DNA from: Alitta virens
Taxonomy: Eukaryota; Annelida; Polychaeta; Phyllodocida; Nereididae
Direction of reading: 5' to 3'
Assembly (NCBI GenBank): GCA_932294295.1
Contig: OW028573.1
Span: 17,256,155-17,320,154, forward strand
Length of the DNA: 64,000 nucleotides
Below, in pieces: positions 1 to 15,300 of this stretch. A program made the position numbers and the translations under genes. The notes beneath the pieces are model-generated. The model saw nothing but the letters and a program-made list of their open reading frames with translations. It did not search any database and was not told the DNA's origin. Position 1 is the stretch's first letter, and every line of letters begins with the position of its first letter.

Positions 1-1087
1 TTTGTGACGCCTCTTATATGACTTCTCTATGGATAAGCTTCTAAAACTGTTTATAAATATCTTTGTTTTTAACTAAGTTTCAATGGAGGAAGCGGTGCTT
101 CTGGGCATTCCATCTTCTTGCAAGTCTTTTCCATGAGGTTTTCTTAGGATATGGAGCCAAATAGTACTTTAATTTCTGTATCACTTCATCCTCTTATATT
201 TCCATCTTCCAAGTCCAATATCTCATACAAATAGGTGAAAGAGGGCTGTCAATGTAGCGCAAATAGCAACATCTACCATGCTCTAATAGTGAAGGTTGAT
301 TGGTCATAATTAGGTGCCGATGTAACTACATTCCCAGGAGCTCCCATGTGACAGGTATTGATAATCCTCCTCAACTGACATCTATTATTAATTCCTGAAA
401 TTATCAAACTAGTGACCTGTATGAATACTTTTGTCTGCAACTGTATATTGAGCTCACAGGGAGGCTAACTGGCTGTGATCTGAACAGTCATTAAGACTTG
501 TTATTATGGAATTCCTTGTCCATCAGCACCACATTAAAGCAATTCACTTTAGGGAGGGACCTCTGTTGCCATCGCAAGGATACCTAGCTTACTGTCTTTC
601 CATAAACTTATCAACCTTTAATCAGGGCGTCGTTGACATTGATGTTCATAGGTTTTTTTTCTTTATACGTTTGTCATATGATGACTAAGGTCTCTGATAT
701 TTGTACATCTACAGCAATAACAATAAAAGCATTTTACAAAATTAAAATTTTATTTCAGTTATCACAACAGCAATTATATAAAATAAAAAATCTAACTAAT
801 TCGCGAATTGAGCTAGTAAAATCTGAACAAATACTGGACAGTTCATTGTTAAAGGCACTTGACATGTAAGTCTATGCAGTCATGACATTATGGCATTAGA
901 ATAAACGACTTAAGAAAATTCCATTGCTTCAGGTTTTTCATGTAATCACAAAGCTGATAATACTAATAAGTAACGCACAGATCATGGATTTTAAATTTTG
1001 CAAGATAATAAAAAAAAATCACATAGCGTTGAATACAATCACATTTAAAAAACATAACATGATTTTGTGCTTCGATTCTGCACGAAC
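1..1087. other. 3' flank and probable 3' UTR of the aminopeptidase gene
   Basis: AT-rich sequence downstream of the minus-strand stop codon. The proximal part is probably the 3' UTR. I see no convincing splice-bounded coding exon, RNA gene or transposon here, and the short open frames look like chance. Confidence 0.5.
749..754 (-). promoter_or_regulatory. Candidate polyadenylation signal of the aminopeptidase gene
   Basis: The plus strand reads TTTATT, which is AATAAA on the minus strand, about 335 bases past the TGA at 1088-1090. It is a reasonable 3' UTR end for the aminopeptidase P gene, but the hexamer is common in AT-rich DNA. Confidence 0.35.
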
Positions 1088-4000
1088 TCAATGTAAGAAA
1101 TGAAGCAGAGAACACAGGAACAATAGTAGTGGACACAACACTTGTCCTTGAACAACTCCGTCTGTATAGTATGGATCTTCAGGAATTCGAGCGGTCCTTT
1201 TCTTCATCCAATCGTAGGCTTCTTGTTTGCCTTGCTCCAGGAGGAGCTTGCCCACAGTGTCCTCACATTTCTTGTGGTAGGCATTCAGAAACTTTCTCTG
1301 CAAAACATGAAAATGCCATAGTATAGTACAGTGGAAGTGAGCAATTAGACCACTCGATATCCAGATGGCATGCCACATCAATGTTGGCCCAGCATCAGCC
1401 TACCATCACTCCAGCAAGGTACCTTCCGGGGTGCCTAACATTGGTCCAATACTTCATGCTTTTAACACCACTCGTAAATTCTAAAACTGATTACAATCTT
1501 TAAAAGGTCCAGAAATAAGACCGTCTCGTTATTAAACAATTGAATGATTCCAAGGGACTAACAGAAGGAGATCACTATGTAGAAAAATGTTTCTAAGTGT
1601 AATGCTCATTGAAGAAATAAAGATTAAATACAAGAGAGAGAGAAGCATATACAAGTAACAGTCTTTAAGACTTGAATATGGGTTTCCACAGTAGTATAGG
1701 GTATCGTATGTATACGTCACAGAGGATGAAGATAAAATTAACAACATTCATCTTCCCCTCTGATCTGAACACAAAGACAGCTAGGCTTAGCATGACTTGG
1801 ATCTACTACTCACCTGAGCTGGGCTGAGCAGGTCATATGCTATCAGTTTAGGTTCAAATGGGACGACAGTGAAGGCTTCGAATCCAATGTAGTCTTTGTT
1901 GCCAAATTTGTACTGAAAAAGCGGAAAAAATAAATTGAATACCATACCAAAATAGAACTTGGCAGAAAGGACAAATTGAGGAATCAAGATTAGCAGTAGC
2001 CTTTGGGATCATTAAGGTCAGGCTACACAAGTCATTTCTATACACCCACACGGTCTCTCAGTTGCACAGTGATAGAAATCATCAAAGGTCTACTGTAGTC
2101 CCTTTCTCTTACTGTAACAGATATGTTCCTTCATATGGGCTCGTGGTTCTTGTTTTATACAAATGTTAATCATTTTTTTCACTATTTTGTCATGGGAGTT
2201 TTCAAACGAATATTAAAATAACTCTCACAGTTTGGATCTGCAAAATTTAAGTGCTGTTTAAAAGATCATTGGCAAATAAAGTATCAACCTCTTTCAAAAA
2301 TATGATCATTTCTGCGTGATTCCAAACCTTTGAAGGGCAGTGTACCCTAATCGTTGCTGAAGTCTTAACACTTCGCATGAAATCACAGATCATGCTACCA
2401 TGGCTTTAATGCTTTATGCTAACAACAGCAGACCAAAGGTTGTCACTGCAAACTTCCAATAGTGGTTTTTGGCCTTCTATCATGAAAATACTTTCACAAA
2501 AACAAGTAATGTCTTGTCACAATGGATTTATCAATTATTTTGCTGTCAATCCTGTTTAAGTTTGAACCACTCATGCAGTAGTTACTAGTTTATTGTCTCG
2601 AGTCTTATTACAGAGACAGTAGCTTGACAAAAGCTGGGTAACAGTTTGGAAATGATGAATGAGGTTTGAGATGGATTACAAAGCTGAATTAACCACTCTC
2701 AATGTCTAAGTTGAAATATTACAAAATTGCTCAAGAACCAGAAAGTGAATTTATTGCAGTCACAAGGTTACATGGAAATGTAGTCATTTGACATTTTCAA
2801 AATCACAAACTCCTGAGTTCAGTAATAAGTGGCAAAATCAAGTCACATTTAGATGCCTCAGTTTCATTGACTTGATCTGTACTCACATTCCAGGGTAGGC
2901 CATAAATTCACATTAAAACTTTACACAGAACAAAGTTCTTGCACAATCTATTGGTCTTGCTGTATAACCAGGCTATTTTGGTCAGGAGCCAGGAGCAAGA
3001 GAATCGACTTTTTAATGTACTCAGTATTCATTCGCAGTAACATTTAATGTACTGTGACCAATGTTAGATGAGAGCAGAGTCCGGTCTGCATCCTCTGCAG
3101 CACTTCCATATCTCTCTCCCCAGACTTCTTTTGTGATGGCAGTGTCTGGCCTCAGGGGCTGCTCTCATTGGGGTCCTGCCAGTCTCTAATGCCTTAATCC
3201 ACAATTTACTGCAACTAATCGTGCAATTATCCGTTGCTTCCCAATCAATTAACTGCCAATATACTCAGTCCATCACTAGCATCATCACAAGCATCCCCTC
3301 TTCCATTATCTTCCACTAACATCGATTGCTTCTCTTTATTATGTCCAAGAGTTGTTGCAATGATTCAGACCTTCAGAAGCTACGTACTAACTGCCTACTT
3401 GAGGAGGTATGAGCTGAAGTCAGATAATGTGAAAAGACATGTCTCTTAAGAAGCTTTTTGCTGTAGTGTTCATCTTTAGGAAGGTCAAATTTGCACAGTT
3501 TGGTTAGTGTACAAACTAGTTAACTTTTAACAGTTAACAAGGGAGCTCATATTGTAACTGGGAACCATCAAATCATGTAGCCATGACTTACTTCTTCATT
3601 TTCTTTAATAACTTTGACAATTTTCAACCGATTTTTTAATTCAAACATTTTCTGAAAGCTTTGGTGTTCATCTATCTTATTATGTTACTGGTATTAACAA
3701 ATTAGGTGAATTGTAGAAGGAGCGCTATTTTTACAGTGAATAGGAATCGGGAAACAGAATAACTGTATACTGTACAGTCAATTTTATTTTATTTCTGACG
3801 CTTGGGTGGGGTTAAGTGGTACAAAACAATTACACAATGGTTACATTGTGAGACATGCGATATGTAAACCCTCAAATGTCATGTAAAATGAGGCTGACAT
3901 TTTCGGGTGTACATATCTTCATGTCTCACATGTAACCATTGTATATTTGTATGATGTACACAAATGACCAGTTCCCTGCTATTGCGTGTATGGACAGTGA

Positions 4001-6258
4001 ACCAATAAGATGACATTCATTGAGATGACCAGAAGACAGGCCACAGGTCAAGCGAAAAGTGGAGCCACTCGATGGTTGCATACAACATGTGAGTGGGGCT
4101 GGGGCCATTGGTGGATTGATTGAAGTGGGAACAGCACAGAAGTTGAGGCGGAAGAAGTGTCACTGGTCACAGCATGTCTCAAGCCACTCATGAAGGGGCT
4201 TTTTTTTTTACAGCTAGTAACAGCAGCACTTAGTTTTTTCACGTGTTCACGGCGGCATAAAATGAAGGAAAACTGCTCGGGAGTCGAGACACGTTTGTGT
4301 GTGTAGAATTTTTAAATTAAACAACACCAGAAAAAAGTCATATCAATATAGGTTAGTTTCACATAGAATGTCATAACGTACAGACTGCTTTAAAAACAAA
4401 TACTTTATGAGCTTTGTTTTCACTTAAAATCCAATGGGTTTCATATCAGCATTAGTCGCATCTTAGCAATAGGCTATTTTTTTGCATTTACATATTTTCT
4501 TATGAGCATTTGGAAAACATCTATCGACGATTTTCCCTATCATCATTTCAATTATTTATTGAAAAGTGTGTTGATAATACTTTACAGTGAAATAGTTGTT
4601 TTTAATTAGATTAAACAATAGTTGTTAATTAGATTAAACAATAGTTGTTTTTAATTAGATTAAACAAAAAGGCTTAAAATGTCGTGGGTGGTAAGTGTTA
4701 AAATCAAGAACACCTACCGGTGTGTCTACTTTCGTTGTCATGACGATAGTTTCCAACCTCACACCAAATTTGCCATCTTCATAGTAACCAGGTTCTGTTT
4801 GAAAAACAAACAACAATGTCTTAGTTGTTATTGTAGATGTATTTCAACGCAAACAAAGCACGTAAGGATTCCAAATGAAATGTCTATTTGAATGGAGGAC
4901 ACTGACAACCTACGGAACTGTAAATCAAGTAAGGAAGTAAATTGTCTAATTAATTACTTCAGCAAGATTGTCAGTGCTTCAGCATATCCACAGGAAACTT
5001 CATTAATCACTCCATTAAAAGTCGCTAATTTGGCAATTAGTTGAGAACACAAAGAATTTTAATATTTCCTAATTCTCTAGATTAAACTGCAGAGTAAAAA
5101 CAAAATAATATTTTGGTTGTTTCTATGGTATCTTATTGTAACGGTCAGGACTGCAGAGAGACTCAACTCTACCATTACTTACATTTAAACACAGAAACTT
5201 ATTAACATTTTAGTTTTTCAATTATCCGAACCATAGTTCACAACTAGTTGAAAAATGTTCATGAAGCATTTTATTGTTGCCTTATGGTTTAGAAACTAGT
5301 AAATCAGGTGCACTAAAAGGGACATCTTGACAGACGATAATCGGTCTAATACCTCTCCGTGTGTCTCATATTAATTAATTTTATTCCGCATCTAATTAAC
5401 TAACTTTAAAGAGGATATGGTACCCTCGATGACGTAATTCCCCTTTAATTATTTATAATAAATATATTTAGATATTCCACTACCCTCTCAATCCAGACTT
5501 TAATTATACCATAGCACCTCTTAAAAAACATTTTATTGATTGCACATATCCCACATAGGATTTTCCTGAAGGGGACATTTTTATGTCTCATTGTTTGTGT
5601 CCGACAGATCAGGGTAGACTTAGTTTTTACTTGTGTTATACACAGACACCACATGTATGACCGTGCTGTTTGCAGTTGTAGCAATTCTTGTGGGATTCAT
5701 TTATCACCATTTATTCTTGATAAGATTGAGACCTGAAATCTCTCAGATATTATGCTTTATTTAACAATTATTGACCTAGTACGTTTGTTGTATTCAATGT
5801 CTGACTTTCATTGTTGGCAGAGTATCCACTCCATAGATTAGTGCACAGACGTCGTACATGGTATTCCGTATCTGGCCAGGTCATAATCTTAGCCATATAT
5901 AACAATAATTTGCTAATATCTTCATCCATATATTACAGTCTTTTAGTATGATATGTAACTCACCGTCGGAAAAAAACATGTGAGGATACAACGGGCTCTC
6001 ATACTGAGTAGCTCGGTAGCCCAAGTTGATGCGGCCAGGTCCTGGAAAAATGACACGAAAAAGATGAGATAGGGTATTTACTCACTACTAAATGCAAAGT
6101 GGCTGTGTTATTGCTAAATTGTGGCTATTTCTAGCCAGATGGATGACCAAAAAGCTAATACATTCACATACAGTGGAGCCCCTTAATTTAGACTAATTAG
6201 ATAGATAGAGATAGTGATAGATAGAGATAGAGATAGATAGAGATAGATAGATATAGAT

Positions 6259-6300
<42 letters not shown>

Positions 6301-9300
6301 GGATAGATAGGTAAGTAGGTAGACAGATAGATAGATAGATAGGTAGATAGATAGGTAGGTAGGTAGATACATACATACGTACATACACAGTATTACACAC
6401 ATACATTCACTGCCGTCATATAAAGATTACAGCGCTGCTAACCTAGGCTGGCTTACAACTGAAATAGTGGGAGATAGTGGCAGGCCCACCGGGTCCTACA
6501 CCATGTTGCTCAGCAGAGTCATTGAGTTATTAATGTACATCGAGCCAAAGGAAAATACACAAATACGTGCGCCGTACTTATGCAATATCAGGCTACTTTG
6601 CATGGTCACAAACAAAAAGAGGAAAAACCCAGTATGTACCAAATCATGTGGGACTGCTTTTTCGGTTAGCCTAATGATTTATCTGTAAAATGGTGTATAC
6701 CCCGTCTCCTACGCAGACCCTCTCCTGCTGGGGGGCACTTAGCGAAAGGCAATAACCCTGAGCTTGGAGAAATTTTAAATTTTACCAAGCCCTGGTGTAC
6801 ACAAGGCAACCCGACAAAGACTAAGATGTGGCTCATTGCAGTACAACACTGTGTGTCGTCAACTCACAGCCCAGCGACTTAATTATGTATTGCTCAATTT
6901 ATCTTATAGTCTTTAGACTGGCTTATGGTATTAAAGGTTTAACAACAGAATAATTAGATGTTCATGTGCTGAGTTTAGGCAATTCTTGATCTTGCAAGCA
7001 GGCAAGTCACAAAATTGCCTAAACTAAAAAAATATGAATCCATTTCTCTTGTATTTTTGAAGAGAACATTTCTTAAGTCTATACTCAGCCTACCGGCTAC
7101 ATAGTTTATCCGATCATTTTGTTTAACTAGGTAAACTAGCTGTTTGGTGACGAGACACAGTGACAGAATCACTGCCATATATAGACCATGCATGTTAACC
7201 AAAGAAGAAGAATAAAAGAAGAAAATTGAGACAATCAAATGTCTCTTATTGAGTTGCATGGTAGTGGAACTCCCCAGCTAGTACCATCTGGGGGTACGTT
7301 TTCATGAATGCTGAAGTGGACCGTCTCTGGTGAAGGACCAACCTTCATTTGATGTACTACACTAACCCTCTAACCTTGCTAACACATGAGGCCAGTGGAT
7401 AGTAAATGCGCCATCTTGCAAGGCAGATTCTAGGTCAGACAGAGGACACTTTGGAGGCTGGTCCGACCTTTAGGTTGTTGGGATGCATGTCTTTCCTGTT
7501 GCGTTTGATCTAGTTGTCCTGCAGTGGTGCAAAGTTGCAGCAAGCAATCTTGGCCACTTGGTACTTGAGTCGCCAGAGAGCAACAACGTTTACCTCAGGG
7601 TGTTTTTTTTAAGTCACAGGTAATTTCCGTTCTAATTGCCAAACGTTTTATTGTCTTACTCTGTTCATTGCCTTTTGGGTTGGGCCTAGGTTTCTCGCTT
7701 TCTCCAAGCTTGTTTGTGAATAAGACGAATTTGCATAACGTTGCTGCTATGGTAAACCATTCCCTGCATATCATATCTTGTCGTTTTAAATAAGGCACCA
7801 AAAGATCTTTGGTAAAGTTGTGATGGACAAATCAAATAAGCTCAACTATGAAAAAAAAAAGGCCTGCATCAATCTCATTGTGCCTTGTTCAAAATTTCAT
7901 GTAATGAGGTCCAAGATTTTTGTGTTACAAGAACAAAATGCAAAACACAGCCTGTATGTTGCCATTAAACAATTGTCTCTTTTTCAGTACCGACAGTAAA
8001 AGGAACATTTGCACCTGTAATAAGCATTATCCGTTACCTGTGCATCACACAGGCGTGCAACTAATGAGTGACCTGACTCAGTAATTAGCTTTGTTGGCAC
8101 AGCGAATATCCAGACAACATGGCAAGCGAAATGCGTGGTAAAAATTTACACTGCCTGGAGCAGCAGCTAAAACGGTTAAGTGGGCGAAAATGGGAAGCCA
8201 TCAGGAGGAGAAGGAGGAGGAGGAGGAGGAGCTGCTACGTCATGCAACTAACTGTATAGAACTTGTTTTGGATGCAGGAGACGCGCATGATAATTCCTTA
8301 TTATTTGCGCCACCAAATCAGTCTCCTAAGGTAAGAAAAAATATGAATATGAATACCAAAGGAAATGGGAAACTCTTGTACCTTCGTGGACGTTGAGAAA
8401 GGCGCCAATTCCGTGGCCTGTTCCATGTCGATAATCCAGCCCAGCGGACCAGAGGGGACCCCTGGCAAAGGCGTCTACGTCACGACCTAAAGCATCAAAA
8501 ATAACATCTCAGCCTTTCAGCATTTGCCCTCGCCCAACTTTATAGGCTTCGTTATTAAGTGCTGGGCGTTTTTCACTGGATTCTGACATCCACCAAGCAT
8601 TCAAGTATCGGACTTGTGATTGGTGAGGTAGGTTGTTGAGGATGAACTAGGTTGGGAAAAAAAAAAAAAAAAAGATGGCTACTTACCGTAAGTACCCTCA
8701 GGCCAGACTGCCAGGGCTAGGTCGGTGGCACCCATCAGGACGCGGGTATAGGCTTCCTACAAATAAAACCAATACAAAAAACTGAGAAAAACGTCGCTTA
8801 GTCCCCAAGTACCTAGATAAAGCAGCAATGAGGAGAAATCATAAATGGGCAGACACGTGTGATTGTCCTTGGCTTATTTCACTTTATACACTTCCCTAGC
8901 AATATGGATTCGTATTGCAATTAACCAGCTTGCCCATTAAATTGTTTGGCATGACTTCATTAAATGGCATCACACCCAATAAAGGCATGTGGAAGCATAC
9001 GCCTAACTACTTTGCCCTCAGCATTCTGGATGGAGTGACACAGGGAAATGCCGAATTTTGCCATTTTTTATTAGTTGTGAGGGAGAGAGACGCGAGTTCA
9101 GCAGCGTGGTACGTTTAATTTCACGCAAGTATTACGATGGTCTGGCCGAGAGATTGTTCATTAAACTTGCGTAGGAGAGACAAATTAGTGTCCTTCAGAC
9201 CATATCACTGCTAACGGCGCCCGAGATTTCAATTACCCTATCACAGCAAAAAAAAACATTGTTTGTGTAACAGGGTGCGGACTCCAAGCTTCGTCATCTC

Positions 9301-12300
9301 ATCATTACACCGTACCATTTAGAAACACAACACAACACAATACAATGCAATACAATACACTACAATACGTCATATGTACTCCCTTGCGATCAGTAACCCC
9401 TATAACCATATCATTGGGCAAACAGTATTTGGCCGACAGTGTCAATACTATTAGCCAACATCGCGTAGATGAGAACACGTATAAACACGTATATGGCTAT
9501 AAAACCTTACATACAACCTGGTATTTTATGCAACGTAGGAGCAATATCTGGTTACCACATTTCCCTAGCTTTAGTATGGGCAAACAAGGCTACGTATATG
9601 GGGTTGGTGGCAGAATGTTAACCCTCGTCTAAGACCAAAGCTAAACAATTGCAGGGTCTAGGACAGAACCTTGTGGCACCCCAGCTGTCCATATTGAGCA
9701 CATTGGTATTCTTGTAGAGAAGAGAATAAATAAACCTCAATGCTTTTATAGTTTAGGAATCGAGAGAGATGATTGGGTAAATGTCAGGAAAGGGGGACAG
9801 AGCTAGAAGAGACGAGAGACTGTCAAAGTGACTGACGGACAATCAGACAAACAGACCATTTTCGTACCTTTTCGAAATCAGTTGGTTGCCCAAAATGGAA
9901 CGTTCGAGTTACATCAGTGGTTCCATCTCTGAAAAGGAAACCAAAATCAAAAAATTTACAACATCTAAACACACTCGGCGTATATTTACCAGTATATATG
10001 CTATAATTATGCCCTGGCCATATCAAGTATTTTGTTTAATACTTGAATATATACATGTTTGATGCTTTTAATCTCATTATCGCCTCAAAGAAAAAAGGTT
10101 TATTTCTGAGTTCAACTGTATTACTTCAGTGGTATCTTGTACTTCAATGGTTTCTAGACTCCAGTACAAGTACTCAAACTCTTGCAAAAGTAAAAAAAAT
10201 GTTGGCCAAGAGGCTGTACAAATTACGATATTACTCAACATGACAAAGTGCTAAGTTCGTACTCCAGTACATTGCATACAACTACTAGCACCTCTATTGG
10301 TGGACTCCTCAGTTCAATACAATATTCCAATGTACAGCCTAGTTTCAAAACACTCAAGTATAGTTTTAGGTCATTAAGATACTCAGGTGCTATGTCATAC
10401 AATAATATCCCAAATTATTTTAGATTGCCTAGTGTAGAAGATTTTTGGTTAAAAGTTAAAACATGGGAGCCAAAGTGCTGTTGCGGTTGCTGTATTTTAT
10501 GTAACATTTAGTGTTTTTAATATGTTCGTACATTTTTCATGTTTTACTGTTTGTTTATGTTTTATCACGTTTTGTTTATTTGTCTGACAAAAGCCCTGGT
10601 GCTTATGTTTATCGTTTTAACGCCCGACATTAAATAAAGTTTTACTTACTTACTTACTTATACCATATGGTTTCAATAGTGAAGTAGGTAATACAAAAAC
10701 ATTTCTTGGATGGATCATAAACATTGTGTAAATTTCAAATAAGGCCTTACACAAGCGGGTGGGGTGTCTGATGTAATCGCTCACACAATGGACATGTACT
10801 GGTATATTTAGACAAGAAACTACCCACTCACATTAATTAAGAAATCACTTCAGTATTAATAATGTATAGCGGGTGGTGTTTCACATCCTATATATGGACT
10901 CACAGATATTGTCCACCTGAATCCAACAGATACATGTCATCGGTGGTGATACGCCTGTTGGTCGTGCTTGAAGGCTTGTAGTGGATAATAGCTCCGTTTG
11001 GTCCAGATGAAGAAATTGTGGCAAAACTCAGGCCCTTGTTGTTTTCAGTAGCCCTGAAATGATCAACCAAATGCCATGTTGAGAAGTGAAAGAGTGCATT
11101 AAAAAGAAATATATGGCATGGAATATTTATGAAATGCAAGCAGACCTTCGTCGTTTTTCCAGTTCATCCGAAGCACTTAATTCTGTCCATTCTTTGCCAT
11201 CTTGAACCTTGAAAAGAAGACCCATGCACCATAAAATAACAGATAATTTAAAAAATAATTATGATACAAAATGGCCGCCAATTTCAAGATTGCTATTAAG
11301 TGATTGATATCATTTATCATACATGCTTTTTTCAAAAGGTTTTTGATATAATAATATATTATATGTCCATCCATAGAGGGAATATGTCACTTAAAGTGAT
11401 GAGCAAATCATCAGATATGGTTGGTATTTTTAAAGTGTGAATCATATCATAACAAGGTAAGATTGCGTTACATTTATAAGCGAATCTCAATAGTCATAAA
11501 TCTGTTAGAATACCAACCTCTTTTTCTAACATTGTAACGAATTCAATGACTGTTGCAGAGTCACGAATCTGAAATTTAAGCAGAAAACTATAAGAAATGC
11601 ATTCCAGTAGGTGGCAGCATAACCGAAATTCTACCAAAGCGACCCCTGGTGCTTACGTGGCAATTTCTCAGACCTTGGATCTCCACTTCATTTTTGAAGC
11701 CTTTTAATTCTCTCACTATGGATGGCTGGAGAAACACTCTTGTGCTGTCTGGTTCCTGACCCTAAAACAAGGCATATATATGATTATTCGTTGAAATAAA
11801 AGAAGAATAGTAAAAAAAAAAAGAAATAGTACTTTAGAGAATTAAAAAAAATGAGAGAAAGCAATTTTGAGTCCAAATTTTTAATAAATTTCTATTCTGA
11901 ATGTTAGAGTGCTAGCCAATTTAGAATGCTAGCCATATAAATACCTCTTACATTTATAGGATTGTACATTACAACTAACAATAATGTAACAAACTATACC
12001 TTAAAAATTTTTTTTTTCACATTGCACATATTTAACATTTTCAACATTTTCGTTCTAGTATTTGTATTGTAGGCTCATGAAAATACAATAATTATAACAA
12101 ACTAACCACGTTAGGAGCTGCTGCTGTGGAGTAGACAACATAACTGGATGTGGGACTTGACCAGATTTTGGAGGAGGCTTTTGATAGAGCTGTATATTCG
12201 TCTAAGAAGTCGTCATAATTCCGCACCTTAAATAGACCAATTAACTCGTATTTCAGTGTCTGCAGTTTTTGGTTTATAAATTACATAACAAATGGCTTTA

Positions 12301-15300
12301 TCAATCTCTGTTGTTTTCAGTATGTTAGTTCAGGTCAACATGTGTTACAACACAAAAGGAATAGATGACCCAATGGTCAACATGATTAACTAATGTTATG
12401 AAGTGCATTCCAGTTCACTTAGCAAATTCTCTTGCAACGTCAACATTGTTCTGAATTCCTATTTTAAAGGCAATTTTGCCTGTTAACTTATATTGGCCTA
12501 AACCAGTCTAATAAGGCCAAAGATCTTTTGTGCATTCCATTTTCATATACCTGCACACATTCTTGTGCATTATTGCAATCCAAGCCACTTCGGGCAATAT
12601 TCAAGTGGTCCCTCACTTCATTTGTAAGTTTTCCATCTGGGTTGATGATATACAAACTGCAATTACACACGAGATTTAAATTAATACTTTTAAAGTATTT
12701 TGGGTGTCGTATTTTCATGACTTTGACACAGTATCCACCTGAAGTGATTGCACTCCAGTCGGTATATGTGACCAAAACATTACTCACAGTATTATGGCAT
12801 TACCTATAACTTAACCACAATGTTAATTTCATGTATAGGCCATAAATACAATAAACTTAAACTGATTTTTTTATTGGAATGTAATGACTTTCAATATTTT
12901 TGATATGTGACTTACCTAACTTTGGTCTTTTCAATGATGGAATAAGAAATGAACACTGGGTTAAATTCAATGTCCTCTCCTCTCAAGTTGAACAGCCCTG
13001 TCAAGTTGAAATCAGTATCATTTCGCTTTCATTCAAAATGAATCATAGCCATATGCATTTTATTTGGTCTAAAATTAAATAGATTTTCTGAACTTACAAG
13101 CACTCTCATCTAATGCAGTTATGACCACAGCATCCAGATCCTCATCCATTTTATCACGGATCCTCCCCACCTTGGCCTGCCAACTTTCACCTGGTGTAAA
13201 GATAAAAGATGTAGACATTTTAGAGATTAAACATAAAAGAATACCTCCACATACAACTTCAAAGTCAGTTAAAAAAAATGGATTAAAACAAAGCTGCTAA
13301 TCGACGTACGCTGGAACATTGCATCAAAGTCACTAATATGACTAACTCGACTATTTACATGTGCTGAAGTTGCCAAATTCAAAGAGTTGGAAAACAATTT
13401 TATAGGCTTGGAAGCTCTACCTGGTAGGTGTAAGCCGACTATAAGCTAGGAGTAGACAGAAGCGGTTGGCTTTAGCCAGTTATAGCTACAACCAGGAATA
13501 GGTTGCTACAGCTGTCTAAAGTCGACCATATCTTATTGAACTAACTGTGTGTATGTTTTGCTTTTTTCAGATACCAAAGTTAAAGTGATATGATAAAATA
13601 AAATGATAAAGTTTGCATATTAAATATATTATATGGCACAAAAGTTTAAGGTACAGTAACTTCATAACACCAATAACTTGACAGTCATATAGTCTTATCT
13701 GAAATATCTGTCTTATCCTTTACCTGAGAACTCAGTGCCAAGCACCAGCAGAGGTTGGTCTGGTTTTAGTGGTCTTCCAGAAGTCCATATTTGGTCCACC
13801 ATGCCTTGTTTCTGCTCCAGAGTCAATTGGGCACCAGACAGGGAGGCCTCCATGGAGGTCCATGAGTCTGCAAATCATTGCTCATCGTCAGTACAGAAAG
13901 TAAATTATATCATGATAGCTGCCACCTATTCTGATTGCCTTTTCTTAATCAAAAATTAAATTGAATAGATGTGTGAGCCACTAGGACAGACAAATAGACT
14001 GATAGACAGACTCACCATACGAGAGGGTCGTGGGATCAGCTCCAACTTTGTCGTTTGCATTTAGCTGCTCCTTCAACCATTCTGTAACTGATGGTACTCC
14101 AGCCTCGCCTGAATTAAACATAAGTCAATCAAAGTATGGAAATTAGCAAGAGGTAAGAATTGTCCATTTGCACCAATAAACATACGACATTGGTCACCAA
14201 AATCGGTGAAATTTGGTGGCATGTGACAAGCAGTCTTGATGCAACAATGGGGATTTGTGGGGTCAAACAAGGGCTCATTAAACTAGTGGAAAATCATAAA
14301 AGAATGCCAAACTTTAGTTATTTCCTCCATCAGATCCTATGGGAGTTAAAGAAAACATCAAGGTCTAAGACATTAACCCAGTTTGTAAGCTCAAGGCCAG
14401 AAATGTGCAATCATTGAGTTCTTTGGGTCCTAATGATTATTTTTAAAAGGTATCAAAAAGTGTTTAAATAAACTTGGCATGAAAGAAGGTTCAAGTCAGA
14501 GAGCAGTGCACAACATGACATCTGGCAGTTGAATTGACAGGAGCAACATGCCAAGGTACCAGTTGTGATCCGCCCTCGACACAAATTGGTCCTCAAAAAC
14601 TAGAACACATGAAAAAGCCCCGAAAATTGCTTCTCAACAAAATGAAGGAAAGTGCACATGAAATCTTGAAGGACTTTTACATCTTACGAACAACACACTT
14701 CTTACGCCACAAAAGGAAGACAGAATACAAGAACATTATCTTTCCTTAAGTTAAATATCAACCATTTAGATATGACGATATTGTCCGGATAAGTATGGAC
14801 AAATAAGTCATACAACTAAGCAGCATAATTTATCGAAGTATCAACATTAATGGCTACTAATTGAATTACACTGAAATCACCTAAAACTGAATAGATGAAT
14901 ATGGTCAAAATGGCACGCAAGAAAACGTGAAATCTCGATAACACATTGCTTCACTGGTTGATATTCCTAACAATACAATAATATGAGTATAGTGGACCAA
15001 TGTTGGGCAATTTACTTTATTTATGTATGGCCTTTTTTCCTCCTGTGCCTTTGTGAGTCATTCATACCACGAGTGTGTCGACTACCACCAGAAACGTTAC
15101 GATATGACCATCAGGATGAGTGCCAAGATACGCTAAAATATGCCCTTGGCTATGGAAATAATTGTTGCATATATAATGTCATTTATATTGTCTAGGCAAT
15201 ACGGTTATATTCAAACCCAGGAAAATATATTATACTACCGAAGAAGTGAACAAGTTTTTGTCACAGGCACGGAGATGTAACTCAGATGTTATTGTTCATG

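Noticed and set aside
6193..6406. Tyr/Ser/Leu-rich open frames on the minus strand
   Set aside because: They are direct translations of the GATA microsatellite, open in several frames because the repeat lacks stops.
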